Part shown: positions 11,464-22,540 of the stretch, piece by piece
How positions within the stretch are numbered: the stretch's first letter is position 1
Layout of the letters: the number at the start of each line of letters is the position of its first letter
Assembly: GCA_026874595.1 (NCBI GenBank)
Contig: CM049310.1
Coordinates: 22,236,058-22,300,057, forward strand
Direction of reading: 5' to 3'
Length of the DNA stretch: 64,000 nt
From: Sipunculus nudus
Lineage: Eukaryota; Annelida; Sipuncula; Golfingiida; Sipunculidae
Notes under the pieces: model-generated
What the model was told of the DNA's origin: nothing
Databases searched by the model: none
The model's input: only the letters and a program-made list of their open reading frames with translations
Translations under genes and position numbers: made by a program

Positions 11464-11995
11464 CTGGCGAGCGTGCCAGGATGCCTACGAACTGTCGGGT
11501 ACTTTTCCGCACTCCTCGAACAAACATAAGGCTTGAAAATTGGCATTCCTCTGAATTTTATATATTTCTCCCTAGTGAGAGAGAAATCCTCAGGTATATG
11601 TAGTGTCAGTCTTTTTCATGTTTGCTGGTTGTTTTGTGGCCATGCATGACTGCGCAGGTAGTCTTTAGTCTACGGACAAAGATACTGCGGTGATTTCGGT
11701 CTATGTACCTGTTGACTCCTGGGGTTGGCTACGGCCTGTATTGTTTTAACAGCTACGGCTGGGGTAATGGTCGAATACGCTTAGGCGATTGGCCTTACTT
11801 TGTTTTTTGTGTTCAGTTAGGGTTTCCCTATGGGGAAGGAGCATTGAAGCTCAGTTTGGTACCATAAACTTGGTGGTGTATCTACGTGTAGGTAGATACT
11901 GTAACGGCGATAAACAGCCGTTTGTGTTTTGTCTTCTGGGTGCAACCGGAGATTGCACCACACCGCTGTTCGTGTTCGTGTTTCATAAATTAGAA
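11464..11995 (+). other. 5' leader of the Gmr1-like element
   Basis: About 530 bp between the 5' LTR and the likely gag start. The gag-pol frame happens to stay open upstream to an ATG at 11789. The 69 extra residues are Cys/Phe/Val-rich with no Gag-like features, so they are probably untranslated leader read in frame. Confidence 0.55.
11465..11482 (+). promoter_or_regulatory. Candidate primer-binding site
   Basis: One base after the LTR end the sequence begins TGGCGAGCGTGCCAGGAT. It starts with the obligatory TGG and would pair with a tRNA 3' end of the form ...CGCCA. The implied discriminator base G would suit a serine-type tRNA, but I could not assign the tRNA with confidence. It differs from the tRNA-Pro-like site used by the other two LTR families in this window. 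Confidence 0.55.
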
Positions 11996-14900
11996 ATGGA
12001 ACACTTAAAAGAGCTAGTTGCCTTGGGTAAAGAGCTTGGGTATTCAGGCTCTGAGTTGCAACAGTTTGTAGAAACTGAACGTGTGCGCCTAGAGAAAAAA
12101 GTAAGAGATGACGCTGAACGCGAAGAACGGTTAATTAAACGCGAAGAAGCGCGTCAAGACGCGATACGTCAGGAAAAGGAAGCTGAGCGTAAACATGATG
12201 AGAAAATGTTACAATTAAAAAAACAAATGGCTGACAAATCACGCGAAAATGGTGAACAATCGGAAAGATCACCAATTATCAACTTCATCCCTCCAAAAAT
12301 TCCGCCATTTGATGAGAATCGTGATCGTTTAGACTCTTATCTCGAACGATTCGAGCGTTTTGCGAAAGGGCAGAAATGGGACCCATCTGAATGGGCCATG
12401 AGACTTAGTGCCTTGTTAAAGGGCAAGTCGTTAGAAGTTTACACGCAGATGCCCCTTTCTGATGCGATGGACTATGAAAAACTGAAAACAGCGTTATTGC
12501 GTCGTTTTCGTTTGACAGAGGAGGGCTATAAGACAAAATTCCGAACAAGTAGACCGGAAAGGAATGAGGCACCAGGTCAATTCACATCGCGTTTATGCGG
12601 ATTATTTGATAACTGGGTGAAAATGGCAGGCATCCATCTGACATATGATCAATTAAGAGATTTAATTCTTAGGGAACAGTTTATGAACTGCTGTTGCAAG
12701 GAATTATCAGTATTTCTCAGAGAAAGAAAATGTACTAGTTTAGACACTGTTACAGAATTGGCTGAGCGTTTTAATGAGGCTCATGGGTATTACACTCACA
12801 GTTTATGGGCAAGGAAAGATGGGCATGGACAGAAACAAAAGCCACTTGAAAGGCACCAGCCTAAGGCAGAAGACTTCCGAAGTCCCACTGCATCAGGTAA
12901 GTCTCCATTTTCCATTAAAGATGTCTCTAGGCCCACTTGTCACTTCTGTAAACGTCCCGGGCACTTTGCTCGTGATTGTCCAGAAAGAAAAGGTTTCTCT
13001 GCCCAGAAACAGAGGTCTCTTGCGCAGGCATTAGATGTAGACAATTCACAAGGTAACAAACCTCAACATGAAGCAATAGCTGATAGAGTAGCAAAAGCAG
13101 TTTTGAAGGCCATGGAAGATGTGATACCAGGTAAGAGTAATGACTCTAAATCTGATAACACAGGAGCAGCTTGTTTAGCTAGCAAATTAGAAGACTGCTG
13201 CACAAATGAGGGTCGAGTAACTCTCCAGTGTGGACATAAACTTAATGTTCTTAGCTTATCATGTCAAGAAGGTATAGACAAGGTTTCTCAAGGTCACGCA
13301 TGTAAGATGCCAACCAGCGATGGCTACTTGGACAGTAAACAGGTTACTGTTCTTCGTGATTCTGGGTGCAGCACTGCTGTTGTAAGACTAGAATTAGTTC
13401 AACCAGAGCAATTCACTGGTAATAATCAAACATGTGTCTTGATTGATGGCACCGTCCGTGAATTCCCCTTAGCTCACGTGTATGTATCTTCACCATATTA
13501 TTGTGGAGAAGTAGAGGCACTCTGTATAGCAAAGCCAGTGTATGATGTCATCATAGGAAACATACCTGGGGCTAGAGAAGTCAATGATCCCGATCTGACA
13601 TGGAAAGCGCCGATTCTTGGCAAAGGTAAGACTGTACTGCATAACAGTGAGCATGTAGACTGCCACGCTGTAGAGACTGGAGCAGCAAAAGCTAAAAAGG
13701 AAAAACCTGTTGTGGCCCTTAAAGTGACAAGTCCAATCTCAGATGTAACTCCTTCTGATTTCTTGGCTGCACAAAAAGATGATGACAGCTTAGCTCACTT
13801 ATGGCAGAAAGCAAAGCTGCCACAGGAAGGTAGGTATCAGTTCCATGTGAAAAACAATTACCTTGTCAGGGTCACCTCGGGCAGGTTAGCAACTGACAAG
13901 CCACGGTCACAGGTTATTGTGCCAACAAAATATAGGGCCAATATTGTAAAACTGGCTCATCATGGATTAATGTCAGCTCATCTAGGGATTGCACGTACCT
14001 TTGAGAAAGTCTCATCTCAATTTTTCTGGCCAAACATGCACAATGATGTAAGTACCTATTGCAAATCTTGTGACATATGTCAGCGGACTCTCCCGAAGGG
14101 CAAGGTCGCCAAGGTGCCTCTAGGCAAAGTACCTATCATAGATGAACCTTTCCATAGGGTTGCGGTTGATATTGTGGGTCCAATAAAACCTGTATCAGAC
14201 AAAGGTAACAGATACCTGCTTACCCTCATTGACTATGCTACTAGATACCCAGAGGCTGTAGCGTTGCCTAACATTGATACTGAAACCATAGCCGAGGCAC
14301 TTGTAGACATTTATTCCAGAGTAGGAATCCCGTCTGAAGTATTGAGTGATATGGGCGCACAGTTTACGTCAGCCATCATGCAAGAGGTGAGTCGTTTGTT
14401 GTCTATTAGACAATTGTGTACTACCCCTTATCATCCTATGTGTAATGGGCTCATTGAGTCTTTCCATTCCACATTAAAACTCATGCTAAAGCGACTCTGT
14501 GCTGAACGTCCTAGGGACTGGGACAGATACCTCAATGCTGTGCTCTTTGCTTATAGAGAAGCACCCCAAGAAAGTACCCAGTTCTCTCCCTTTGAGTTAC
14601 TTTATGGTAGATCTGTTCGTGGTCCCATGAAAGTATTGAGAGAATTGATGACAAATGAAACTACTGATGCAGAGGTAAAATCTACTTATCAATATGTCAT
14701 TGATCTCAAGGAAAAGCTCAAGGACACATGTGAGTTAGCACATCAAAACCTGGAAAAAGCAGCAGGTAGGTACAAAAGGTACTATGACCTGGGAAAGAAA
14801 CCTAGATCCCTTGAGCCTGGAGATGAAGTCTTAATACTTCTCCCCACTGATCATAATAAACTACTCCTTCAATGGAAAGGTCCATACCCTGTCATGTCAC

Positions 14901-16570
14901 GTTTCAATGATAATGACTACCAAGTCAAGGTCAATGGTAAATTGAAATCCTACCATATAAATATGCTCAAAAGATACATTCGTAGACCGGAACCAGCTCA
15001 GGTAAGCTGCTTGTTTGATGCCCCTATGTCTGATAATGTAGTTGAGCAACTTTGTGCGACTGATGTTTCACACGATGAACTTGAAGGTAAATCAGATGAG
15101 GCCGAGTTTGACACTGATCTGACAGATGTTGTTCCTATGCCTACTGTGGTTAGGAAAGAAACAAAAGCAGATGTACATGTAAGTTCTGAATTGACCACTG
15201 CTCAGAAATCTGATGTGTGCCAAATTCTTGATAGGTTTAAGGACACTTTCACAGACGTACCGAAACAGACAAGTGTAATAGAATGTGACATACATTTGAC
15301 CACATCTGATCCAATCCGATCTAGACCATATCCAGTTCCGCAAGCTGTTCGGGAAACAATGAGAAAAGAGATAAGAGATATGCTGTCTCTTGGCATTATT
15401 GAGCGATCTGAATCCGAATATGCCTCACCGGTCGTCATGGTCAGAAAAAAAGATAACAATGTGCGGTTTTGCGTGGATTATAGAAAATTAAATCGTGTTG
15501 TAGTATTTGATCCTGAACCATTGCCAAACCCTGAACACTTGTTCACGGAATTGTCACACAGTCGTTTTTTCACGAAAATCGATCTCGCAAAAGGGTACTG
15601 GCAGGTTCCAATGGCTGCCAGGGCTCGAAAATATACCTCTTTTGTGACCCCAGATGGTCAATGGCAATTTCGTTTCCTCCCATTCGGAATTGTGGTAGCT
15701 CCTGCGCTATTCACACGTATGATGCGTAAACTCTTTGATGGCGTGAATAACGTTGTATCATACATTGATGACATTTTAGTGCACAATGAAACCTGGAACG
15801 AGCATGTTTTATCGCTCACTCGTGTGCTTGAAATCTTGCATGAAGCTAATCTGTCTGCACGACCATCAAAATGTTTCATTGGTTATCCAAGTTTGGAATT
15901 TCTTGGTCATCAGGTGGGTAATGGCCATCTGGCTACAAACCCAGCTCTTGTCAAGAAAGTTCAGGAAACTGAGCGTCCTGTGACAAAGAAACAAGTCCGT
16001 AGTTTCCTTGGCCTAACAGGTTTCTACAGATGCTACATCCCAAACTACTCAGAGGTTGCTTTACCCTTAACTGACCTCACCAGAAAAGGGCAACCTAATA
16101 AGGTTAAATGGGAAGAACCGCAGGAGCGAGCTTTTCAAGCTCTGAGGTCAAAACTAGCAAACCCTCCCATTTTACAACTGCCCAACTTCTCTAAAACATT
16201 CGTGCTCCAAACAGATGCCTCAGATCGAGGACTGGGAGCTATTCTGCTACAGGACTGTGATGATGTTCTACATCCAGTGGCTTATGCGAGCCGCAAACTG
16301 TCAAAGTCCGAACAGAACTATTCCGCTATAGAGAAGGAATGCCTTGCTGTAGTATGGGCAGTCCGGAAATATGACTTGTACCTATTTGGACGGGCCTTCA
16401 TCATTCAAACAGATCACAGGCCCTTAATCTATATCAACCAATCCAAATGTTTGAATAAACGTGTAATGCGTTGGGCGATGGTGCTTCAAGAATATAAGTT
16501 CAAGGTTGAATCAGTGTCTGGCAGAGTTAATCATGGGCCCGATTTTCTCAGCCGTGTACCTGGAACCTAA
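11996..16570 (+). CDS. Gag-Pol polyprotein, order Gag-PR-IN-RT-RH
   Basis: The 1524-residue polyprotein supplies the capsid and all enzymes for copying and integrating the element. Residue numbers run from the ATG at 11996. That ATG is chosen because it opens MEHLKELVALG and the charged coiled coil (about 30-90); the in-frame ATG at 11789 adds only leader-like residues. A SCAN-like capsid region lies at about 177-263 and a CCHC knuckle at C315-C318-H323-C328. The aspartic protease motif DSG is at 455-457. Integrase has an HHCC zinc module (H655, H662, C692, C695), a catalytic core with D725, D785 and E821 (D-X35-E), and a GPY module near 961-964. Reverse transcriptase follows with D1196 and YIDD at 1256-1259. 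RNase H has D1407, E1448, D1473 and D1516. The frame ends shortly after RNase H and no second integrase follows. All key residues look intact. Gag and Pol are fused without a frameshift or internal stop. Confidence 0.95.
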   Translation: MEHLKELVALGKELGYSGSELQQFVETERVRLEKKVRDDAEREERLIKREEARQDAIRQEKEAERKHDEKMLQLKKQMADKSRENGEQSERSPIINFIPPKIPPFDENRDRLDSYLERFERFAKGQKWDPSEWAMRLSALLKGKSLEVYTQMPLSDAMDYEKLKTALLRRFRLTEEGYKTKFRTSRPERNEAPGQFTSRLCGLFDNWVKMAGIHLTYDQLRDLILREQFMNCCCKELSVFLRERKCTSLDTVTELAERFNEAHGYYTHSLWARKDGHGQKQKPLERHQPKAEDFRSPTASGKSPFSIKDVSRPTCHFCKRPGHFARDCPERKGFSAQKQRSLAQALDVDNSQGNKPQHEAIADRVAKAVLKAMEDVIPGKSNDSKSDNTGAACLASKLEDCCTNEGRVTLQCGHKLNVLSLSCQEGIDKVSQGHACKMPTSDGYLDSKQVTVLRDSGCSTAVVRLELVQPEQFTGNNQTCVLIDGTVREFPLAHVYVSSPYYCGEVEALCIAKPVYDVIIGNIPGAREVNDPDLTWKAPILGKGKTVLHNSEHVDCHAVETGAAKAKKEKPVVALKVTSPISDVTPSDFLAAQKDDDSLAHLWQKAKLPQEGRYQFHVKNNYLVRVTSGRLATDKPRSQVIVPTKYRANIVKLAHHGLMSAHLGIARTFEKVSSQFFWPNMHNDVSTYCKSCDICQRTLPKGKVAKVPLGKVPIIDEPFHRVAVDIVGPIKPVSDKGNRYLLTLIDYATRYPEAVALPNIDTETIAEALVDIYSRVGIPSEVLSDMGAQFTSAIMQEVSRLLSIRQLCTTPYHPMCNGLIESFHSTLKLMLKRLCAERPRDWDRYLNAVLFAYREAPQESTQFSPFELLYGRSVRGPMKVLRELMTNETTDAEVKSTYQYVIDLKEKLKDTCELAHQNLEKAAGRYKRYYDLGKKPRSLEPGDEVLILLPTDHNKLLLQWKGPYPVMSRFNDNDYQVKVNGKLKSYHINMLKRYIRRPEPAQVSCLFDAPMSDNVVEQLCATDVSHDELEGKSDEAEFDTDLTDVVPMPTVVRKETKADVHVSSELTTAQKSDVCQILDRFKDTFTDVPKQTSVIECDIHLTTSDPIRSRPYPVPQAVRETMRKEIRDMLSLGIIERSESEYASPVVMVRKKDNNVRFCVDYRKLNRVVVFDPEPLPNPEHLFTELSHSRFFTKIDLAKGYWQVPMAARARKYTSFVTPDGQWQFRFLPFGIVVAPALFTRMMRKLFDGVNNVVSYIDDILVHNETWNEHVLSLTRVLEILHEANLSARPSKCFIGYPSLEFLGHQVGNGHLATNPALVKKVQETERPVTKKQVRSFLGLTGFYRCYIPNYSEVALPLTDLTRKGQPNKVKWEEPQERAFQALRSKLANPPILQLPNFSKTFVLQTDASDRGLGAILLQDCDDVLHPVAYASRKLSKSEQNYSAIEKECLAVVWAVRKYDLYLFGRAFIIQTDHRPLIYINQSKCLNKRVMRWAMVLQEYKFKVESVSGRVNHGPDFLSRVPGT

Positions 16571-16856
16571 GGCTACAAGTACCATGAACTCCCTCGCTAC
16601 TTGGAGAATGACCTTCAAAGGTCACTGCCTTTCCAGTCTAAGATATTAGAACAAGTTTATAGAACATGTAAGCGGTTTTTATTAATGGAGTTATCATACA
16701 TAATTTTATAGAACTTATAAGCTATCGATATTAAGGGATTTTCATAAATAAGACTTAAAGGCTGTCTTAAGTCTGTCTTCCAAAATTATCCTTCACTGTA
16801 AACATGTTGCACATTGGTAATATATAGACACTGGAAAATGCCAGCATTTTCTTCCC
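16571..16856 (+). other. 3' untranslated segment of the Gmr1-like element
   Basis: Non-coding sequence between the gag-pol stop and the purine tract. No envelope-like frame is present, so the element is a retrotransposon without an env gene. Confidence 0.75.
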
Positions 16857-16866
16857 AAGGGGAGGG
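16857..16866 (+). promoter_or_regulatory. Polypurine tract
   Basis: AAGGGGAGGG lies three bases before the 3' LTR start at 16870. This is the expected position for the primer of plus-strand DNA synthesis. Confidence 0.8.
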
Positions 16867-16869
16867 TAG

Positions 16870-18032
16870 TGTCACAGGTTGACTGCTGAAAACGATAATT
16901 ATTAATGTATTTTTACATGTGACTCAGTTTTCTTACCCTGCCCTGTACTTTCCCCGAGCCCGTAAGGTCCTGTAACCTTAAATCCCTGATCTGTTTTCAA
17001 GTTTTTACTGAGTGCAGTGGACCATGTCAGGTCCAGCCTTTCAATGCCCTGTGTATTCATTGGGTTTTAAATTGTTCTATTTTCTGCTTGTTAAGAATCC
17101 CCTTTCTCCCTGTCACACGTCCTTTCTTATGCCCTGGTAATCACATAACTCAAAGTGAGGCTGTAATGTTTCTGTGTCTTGGTGCATGGGGAATCTTGTG
17201 TGAAGGTGAGAGTTGGTCTGTGAACCTGGAACCGAGAGGTTCACCTATGAGCTGAACACACACACAAAAAAAAACATAGAAGTGAAGTCAGAGGACATTT
17301 TTGCCAAATGAACAATGGTAAACCAAACTCTCTACCAATCTGTACAGTGACTGAAGTTACATGTTAATATTTGGCAATGCATTACTCTACACAAGCAGCA
17401 AAAATGTTGGGAAACCAGGCACCGGAAGTAAACCTGTGAGGGATGGTTTCCATGAAAACTATACGCCACCACTACCAACCTGTGACAACAGACGTTCCTA
17501 AAACTCTGACGCAATGTTGGTGAGCCTGTTACAATTTTCCTTATTGCATTGTAAAGACACTGTATTGCAGCCTCATAAGAACATAACTGGTTATATATTT
17601 TCATTACTATCATTTTTACTCCATTAACTTGTGCCGTGCCCTGTTGAAATCCGGTCTTAATTTAAATCCTATATGTCCTTCTAGCTTTTCTGTCTAAAAA
17701 CTCCCTTCTTGTGACACATTTCTCTTGGGAAGATTTTGTTGCGAACCGTAAAGATTAAATAAGGGTTTTATTTGTCTTCAGATATCGCACTTTTGGGAAG
17801 GTCCCTCTGGTACCTGTAGCAGTTCCTGTGTCAACTTTAAATCGGCGTCAGCTACCAGCCAAGTCAACTTATTGAAATTCACTGTATATATAGTCAATAC
17901 AAAAAGTTTGTTGTATACCTGCTGTCTTAGTTGTTTGTTCATGGGTGTGTGTGAGAGTGCTTGGCTATTCTTGGGCATCCTTCCTTAATATTTCAAACGA
18001 ACCTGGCCACGGGCCAGGGTGACCCCGTGACA
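16870..18032 (+). repeat. 3' LTR of the Gmr1-like element
   Basis: 1163 bp with the same TGTCAC and GTGACA ends as the 5' LTR. It carries a 46-bp block (17528-17573) that the 5' LTR lacks, plus A at 17606 and A at 17834 where the other has G and T. The remaining sequence matched on visual comparison. Confidence 0.93.
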
Positions 18033-18037
18033 GTAAC
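18033..18037. repeat. Target-site duplication, right copy (GTAAC)
   Basis: Matches the five bases at 10342-10346 on the left side of the element. Confidence 0.92.
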
Positions 18038-18222
18038 CTATACCATCACTCAGTAAAATTACATTGTAATTCATATATAACTTTCTTGGATATCATACAC
18101 ATATTAAAAACATTTAAACAGTAAAAATATTAATCCTTCAGCCTTCAAACTTTACGCCCTAAACTACCCTATCCACATTTGATCCGTCCCTCATTTTTTG
18201 ACAGCTCCTGTGATCGAAGAAA

Positions 18223-18263
<41 letters not shown>

Positions 18264-18950
18264 GTGTGTGTGTGTTGGGGGGGGGGGGGGATAAACCAAA
18301 ATACATGCCTGTTCCACTGAAGGAGGTTTAGGTAACAGTATATCAATGTCTAGGACCGGACTACAACGTAGTTGCTCAGGGTGCTAGCAAATAACATAAG
18401 TGAGTGCCCCGGACTCACTGGTTGATACTGAGCTATGATACATCTTTGTTTATTTATTTATTTATTTTTTATTTCGGGTTGTTTTTGTCTAATCACACCT
18501 CTATATTCATCCTCAATAAAAAAATAGCTACTTCTACTTGCCGTTTTCTGAACTGAAAAACTTGAGCAGCAAGAATGTAAATTGAATCACATATCTGGGC
18601 CGGTAATTCCTGTGTTACCCAGCGACAATTCTAGGAAACACAGATCAGTTTCCTGGCAGAAACAGACGGACACCACAAGTAACACATGCTTGGGGAGATT
18701 CGTGATATCCTGGCATTGAATATTCATGAGGGGATAGAGTTTATGTTTCCTAGTTAAAAGACACAGAACCATACTCCGACGCTGGCAGAGATTACTTTAC
18801 GACCGCGCAGTGAGCGGTGTTATGAGACCATGGTTTTTTTTCTCGGTGGAGGTATAAGTTACATATTATTTTCAAAATTAACTGTTAGTATAAATAATCT
18901 TATCTTAGTAGGATATTAATATAATTTAATGTATTTAATTTAATTGTTTG
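18038..18950. other. Non-coding flank right of the LTR element
   Basis: Apart from the compound microsatellite and a short TTTA run near 18450-18475, no gene or element is recognised. The 61-residue minus-strand frame at 18587-18772 has no family resemblance. Confidence 0.6.
18226..18290. repeat. Compound microsatellite (GA)n(GT)n(G)n
   Basis: About 35 bp of GA repeats, then a short GT run, then about 15 G. The repeats are uninterrupted, so the locus is likely length-polymorphic. Confidence 0.9.
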
Positions 18951-20790
18951 GTTGCTTTTTGTATGTCTCTGTTTGTCTGTTTTTATGTCTGTCTGTCTGC
19001 TAACATATTTAATTTTGTATCTCCGCCAAAAAGGTATTTTGTTTTTATTTCCTATGTTAGTTGGTTGCATAGTCGGTCGGTTGCTGTTTAAGCAGCATAT
19101 TCCAAAAGTTATGTTGGAGGAATTATGGGTAGGTTTGGGTCAACCCTGAGGAGCAATCCATTAAATATAGAGAAAAGGCCACAAAAATATTTTCTTAATG
19201 ACGGATACATTACCATGGCGAGACAGTGTCCTTGCGATTCACTAGCCCACCTTTGTTTTGGCTGGCATAAATTGTGACAAAATCATCGAATTTCTGAATG
19301 GTGACATATATTTCTCTCTCTGGCTTATATTCATAAATTTCCAGCACTTTTGTTACACACATATAAAAGTATGTTCAAAATCATAGTATTATTCTCGATC
19401 TGGTGGTAGAATAAGTTTGGGGAGGTATTTATGAGGTCTCTGACACCTTCAAGTTTGTTTTTTGCCTCCGCCGGGAAGGTATGGTTTATTCCCGCCCTTA
19501 TGTGTGTAATGTGTGTGTTTGATCAAAAAAGGGGGGAGAGAGTATGAATGAAATCTCATGACATTTTCAGGACATTTCCGGAATGGACCAAGGAAGAAAA
19601 AGGAATTCGGTGTGGATCCGGCATCTTCCCCGGATTCAGGAGCGTCGTTAAAGAATATTCACAACTGCACGAATGAACTTTGGAATATGAATAAAATAAC
19701 AAGTGATTGTAAACAGCCTCATGTGCCACATATGCCTTCCAAACTATTAAGGTCGCGGTCGAGTGCCCATGCAGAACTTTAGTTGCAGCGTGCCGCCCGA
19801 ACGTCGATCTTGTATTCGAGGGACAATGGTGTGGCAGTACAATCTCTAGTGTTCTGATCAATTCTAGTATAAGTAGATGTACTATACATTTCTGACCCTA
19901 CTTTTCATGTGTATTCCCCAACAAATTGTTGAAATCACAATATTGATAAAAAAAAGCTACCCGTATCAAGAGCTAAAATTAATAACATCTCAAGTAGACT
20001 TTCACATCTTCATGCCACGATATTTGATAACAAAAGTGTTTTCCATCACCAAATTGCCCAAACATCACTCCATTAAAAAATTCCTTTTGGAAACCGTACA
20101 CGAGACTGCCGTTGACTTACACCCGGCGCAGATTTACTCCTTGTATGCCGACGGGGAATAAATTGTTCATATTAGCGCCAGGTACGTCTACATAATTGAA
20201 ACTACCAATCTGCCCGACAGAAGGAGCCTTTTTATGCATGAATATACAGAGATACGTGCTACTTAGTTTAAACAAAACATGAAACATGATCCCTCCATGG
20301 CGGCAGTTGAACCAGACGATCATTTTTTTAAAGTCCAGTGGTTTTTGCAATACGGTTTGTGCACACCGGCTTTTTCAAAGTATGATGCTCGCAGGGCGTT
20401 TTTTAAACTTGTCCTCTCAGTTTCGAAGTGAGTTGCTGTCTGCCTAGAGTTGGCCTGTCCTACGCAGCCCAAGTTGAACTATAGACATTAAAAATACATA
20501 ACAGCCCTGGTGCCGCAAGAAGGGCATGCATTCATCCCCGTTCGTATGTGTTTATGTGTTTATTCACAAAATTAACTGATGTACTCAGGAGGCTGCGTGA
20601 AAGTTTCAGGCTATTGCGGGAGTGGGTCAATGAAGAATCGATGACATGTTGGTTTGGATCCCTCACATGATCAACATTCAGGAACATCATCAATAAATAT
20701 TCACAAATATAAAGTCACTTATGCACGAGTATGGGAATATGGACCGATAAAAGAACTCAGGTGACTCAGGTATAGGCACGGCGCTTTGTC
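18950..20790. repeat. Cluster of old dispersed repeats
   Basis: Three diverged segments share features of a common invertebrate repeat: GTYTGTCTGTCTG-rich text followed by CTCCGCC (18950-19060), CTCCGCCGGGAAGGTATG (near 19465), and a GACATTTCCGGAATGGACCAAGG segment then GGTGTGGATCCGG (19560-19620). The block at 20590-20710 repeats the last layout in diverged form: GTTTCAGG, GGGTCAATGAAGAA, TTGGTTTGGATCC, then AATATTCACAA. Boundaries and class cannot be fixed. The open frames here (19558-20161 and others) are not supported as genes. Confidence 0.4.
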
Positions 20791-21974
20791 CATCCGTCCG
20801 ACCGTTAGCAAGGCACAAATCGTTACCGCTAACCCTAGCAACTTCTATGTGAACACTCAAGGAACTCCACAAAAAATCTCCTTTGAAACATGAAATTAGG
20901 TCACTGCAAATTATTTTCCTCCTAGCTATGGGGCTTTTAGTACTCCCTCCCCGGATTAATTAATATTGTCATACAAAACCTCCAGTATCTTGATAATTAA
21001 TGCATCGGATGCAATGAATCGAGCCTTGACCATGACTAATATCGTCAGTTCCCGAACACTGGTAGTATAAGAATAATGACAAAATGACAGCAATCATGTC
21101 AGTTCCTCAACTGTGGTCCCGGAACCTTGGGTATTATTGATCATGACTGGTTTCTTATGTTCCTGAAGACTCTGGTAACCACCTGTATTTTTTATTTGTT
21201 CTCAAATTATTGACACTATCAGATTCTCAATTGTGGTTTCATCTAGAGTTCTGAAACTTGGTATGTTATGTAAGTCTGTCTATTTGATCATGAATAAGTT
21301 TCCGGATGATAAATTTCGTATGGATTGTCATATGGATTTCAAATTTGATTTATATGTATGTCTATGAACCTTTATTTATTTATTTATTTACTTTAACCAT
21401 GGTTCATCACAGGAAACAAAATAAAAAAGTTGACCACATGTTAATAAGAACGTGAATACTGCTACATCTAGAAAACTGGGAGCCAGCCACCTTAAAGTAT
21501 TTAGTCCACATGTATGATACAGCGAGGCGAAACGTTTCCATCAAGCCATGAACAGCCATTTCATTACTTCGGTCAAACTTGTATCGTATTGTTATATAAG
21601 CGACTAGAGAAGCCCTAAACGAAAGGAGAAGATATGAATATATATGAATATATTGTCACACATAAGCCCTTTTTTCGGATTTACATTGCAAATTATTGCT
21701 TGAGTGAACATTCGTTTCATCGTACTATAAACATAGTTTCAATTTCCATTAACATCATCCAACTCAAAACAAAGATGACTAACTTTTTGAATGGCGGAGT
21801 TTCTTTTTATTCCATTGGAGTAGCATCCATCAGGTGTTTGAAATCCAAGGTCTCTTATCTCCGAACGAAGAATAGTTCTGCAGGTGTGAGATAACATACA
21901 CAACCTCACATGCACGTATAAGCTTACTCTCAAACGCAAAAAAACGAAATAACATACCATTACACACACTCCCT

Positions 21975-21978
<4 letters not shown>

Positions 21979-22016
<38 letters not shown>
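21979..22016. repeat. (CT)n microsatellite
   Basis: An uninterrupted run of 19 CT units. It produces Arg-Glu-rich shadow frames on the minus strand (21739-22069) that are not genes. Confidence 0.92.
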
Positions 22017-22019
<3 letters not shown>

Positions 22020-22540
22020 ACAATTTTATACATCCTACTATGATGAGTTATATGACTACAGCACAGCAAACAGAGGGAAATATGCTTGAGATGCCTTTGG
22101 CTACATTCAGATATGGGATGTAATATGTTTCATTACGCTACACTGACACACATACATATTCCCAACCATAGAGACAAAAATTGTACATTGTTCTAACTAT
22201 ATATATTTGATTTTACACAGAAACCTCCAAGGATAAATGGGTCATTTTTTTACGCCGTTTCGATAACACTACATAATATTTTCAAACACCCTTTTTATCG
22301 ATTTCAGTTCTGCAGTCCATACAATCCTCCAACAAATTTAATCTTAAAACTTACTGGACTTAGTCAAGGTGCGACTTTGGTCGAATCGGTTTAGACGGTT
22401 AATTCTACAAGAGCTCCCTTTAAACGCCAGGGAACCCGGGACCGTGTCATCATATTAAATGTATTATTTATTTACTTATGACTGTGTGCCTATTTCTGAT
22501 GATTGTGAATCCTGCGGAAGACACAACTGGGCTCCTGCAG

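Larger units (their letters stand above)
10347..18032 (+). mobile_element. Complete Gmr1-like Ty3/gypsy LTR retrotransposon
   Basis: This is a 7.69-kb full-length element with 1117-bp and 1163-bp LTRs that start TGTCAC and end GTGACA. It has a GTAAC target duplication on both sides, a candidate primer-binding site next to the 5' LTR, a purine tract before the 3' LTR and one uninterrupted gag-pol frame. Pol is ordered protease, integrase, reverse transcriptase, RNase H. Integrase therefore precedes RT as in Ty1/copia, but the enzyme sequences are of Ty3/gypsy type and include a GPY module. That combination defines the Gmr1-like group. Outside a 46-bp indel the LTRs differ at only two positions, so insertion looks recent and the copy may still be competent. 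Competence is inferred from the intact frame and ends; activity cannot be shown here. Confidence 0.93.

Noticed and set aside
11789-11995. In-frame ATG at 11789 as the start of the polyprotein
   Set aside because: The 69 extra residues are hydrophobic and Cys-rich with no Gag-like property, whereas the ATG at 11996 opens directly into the charged Gag N-terminus.
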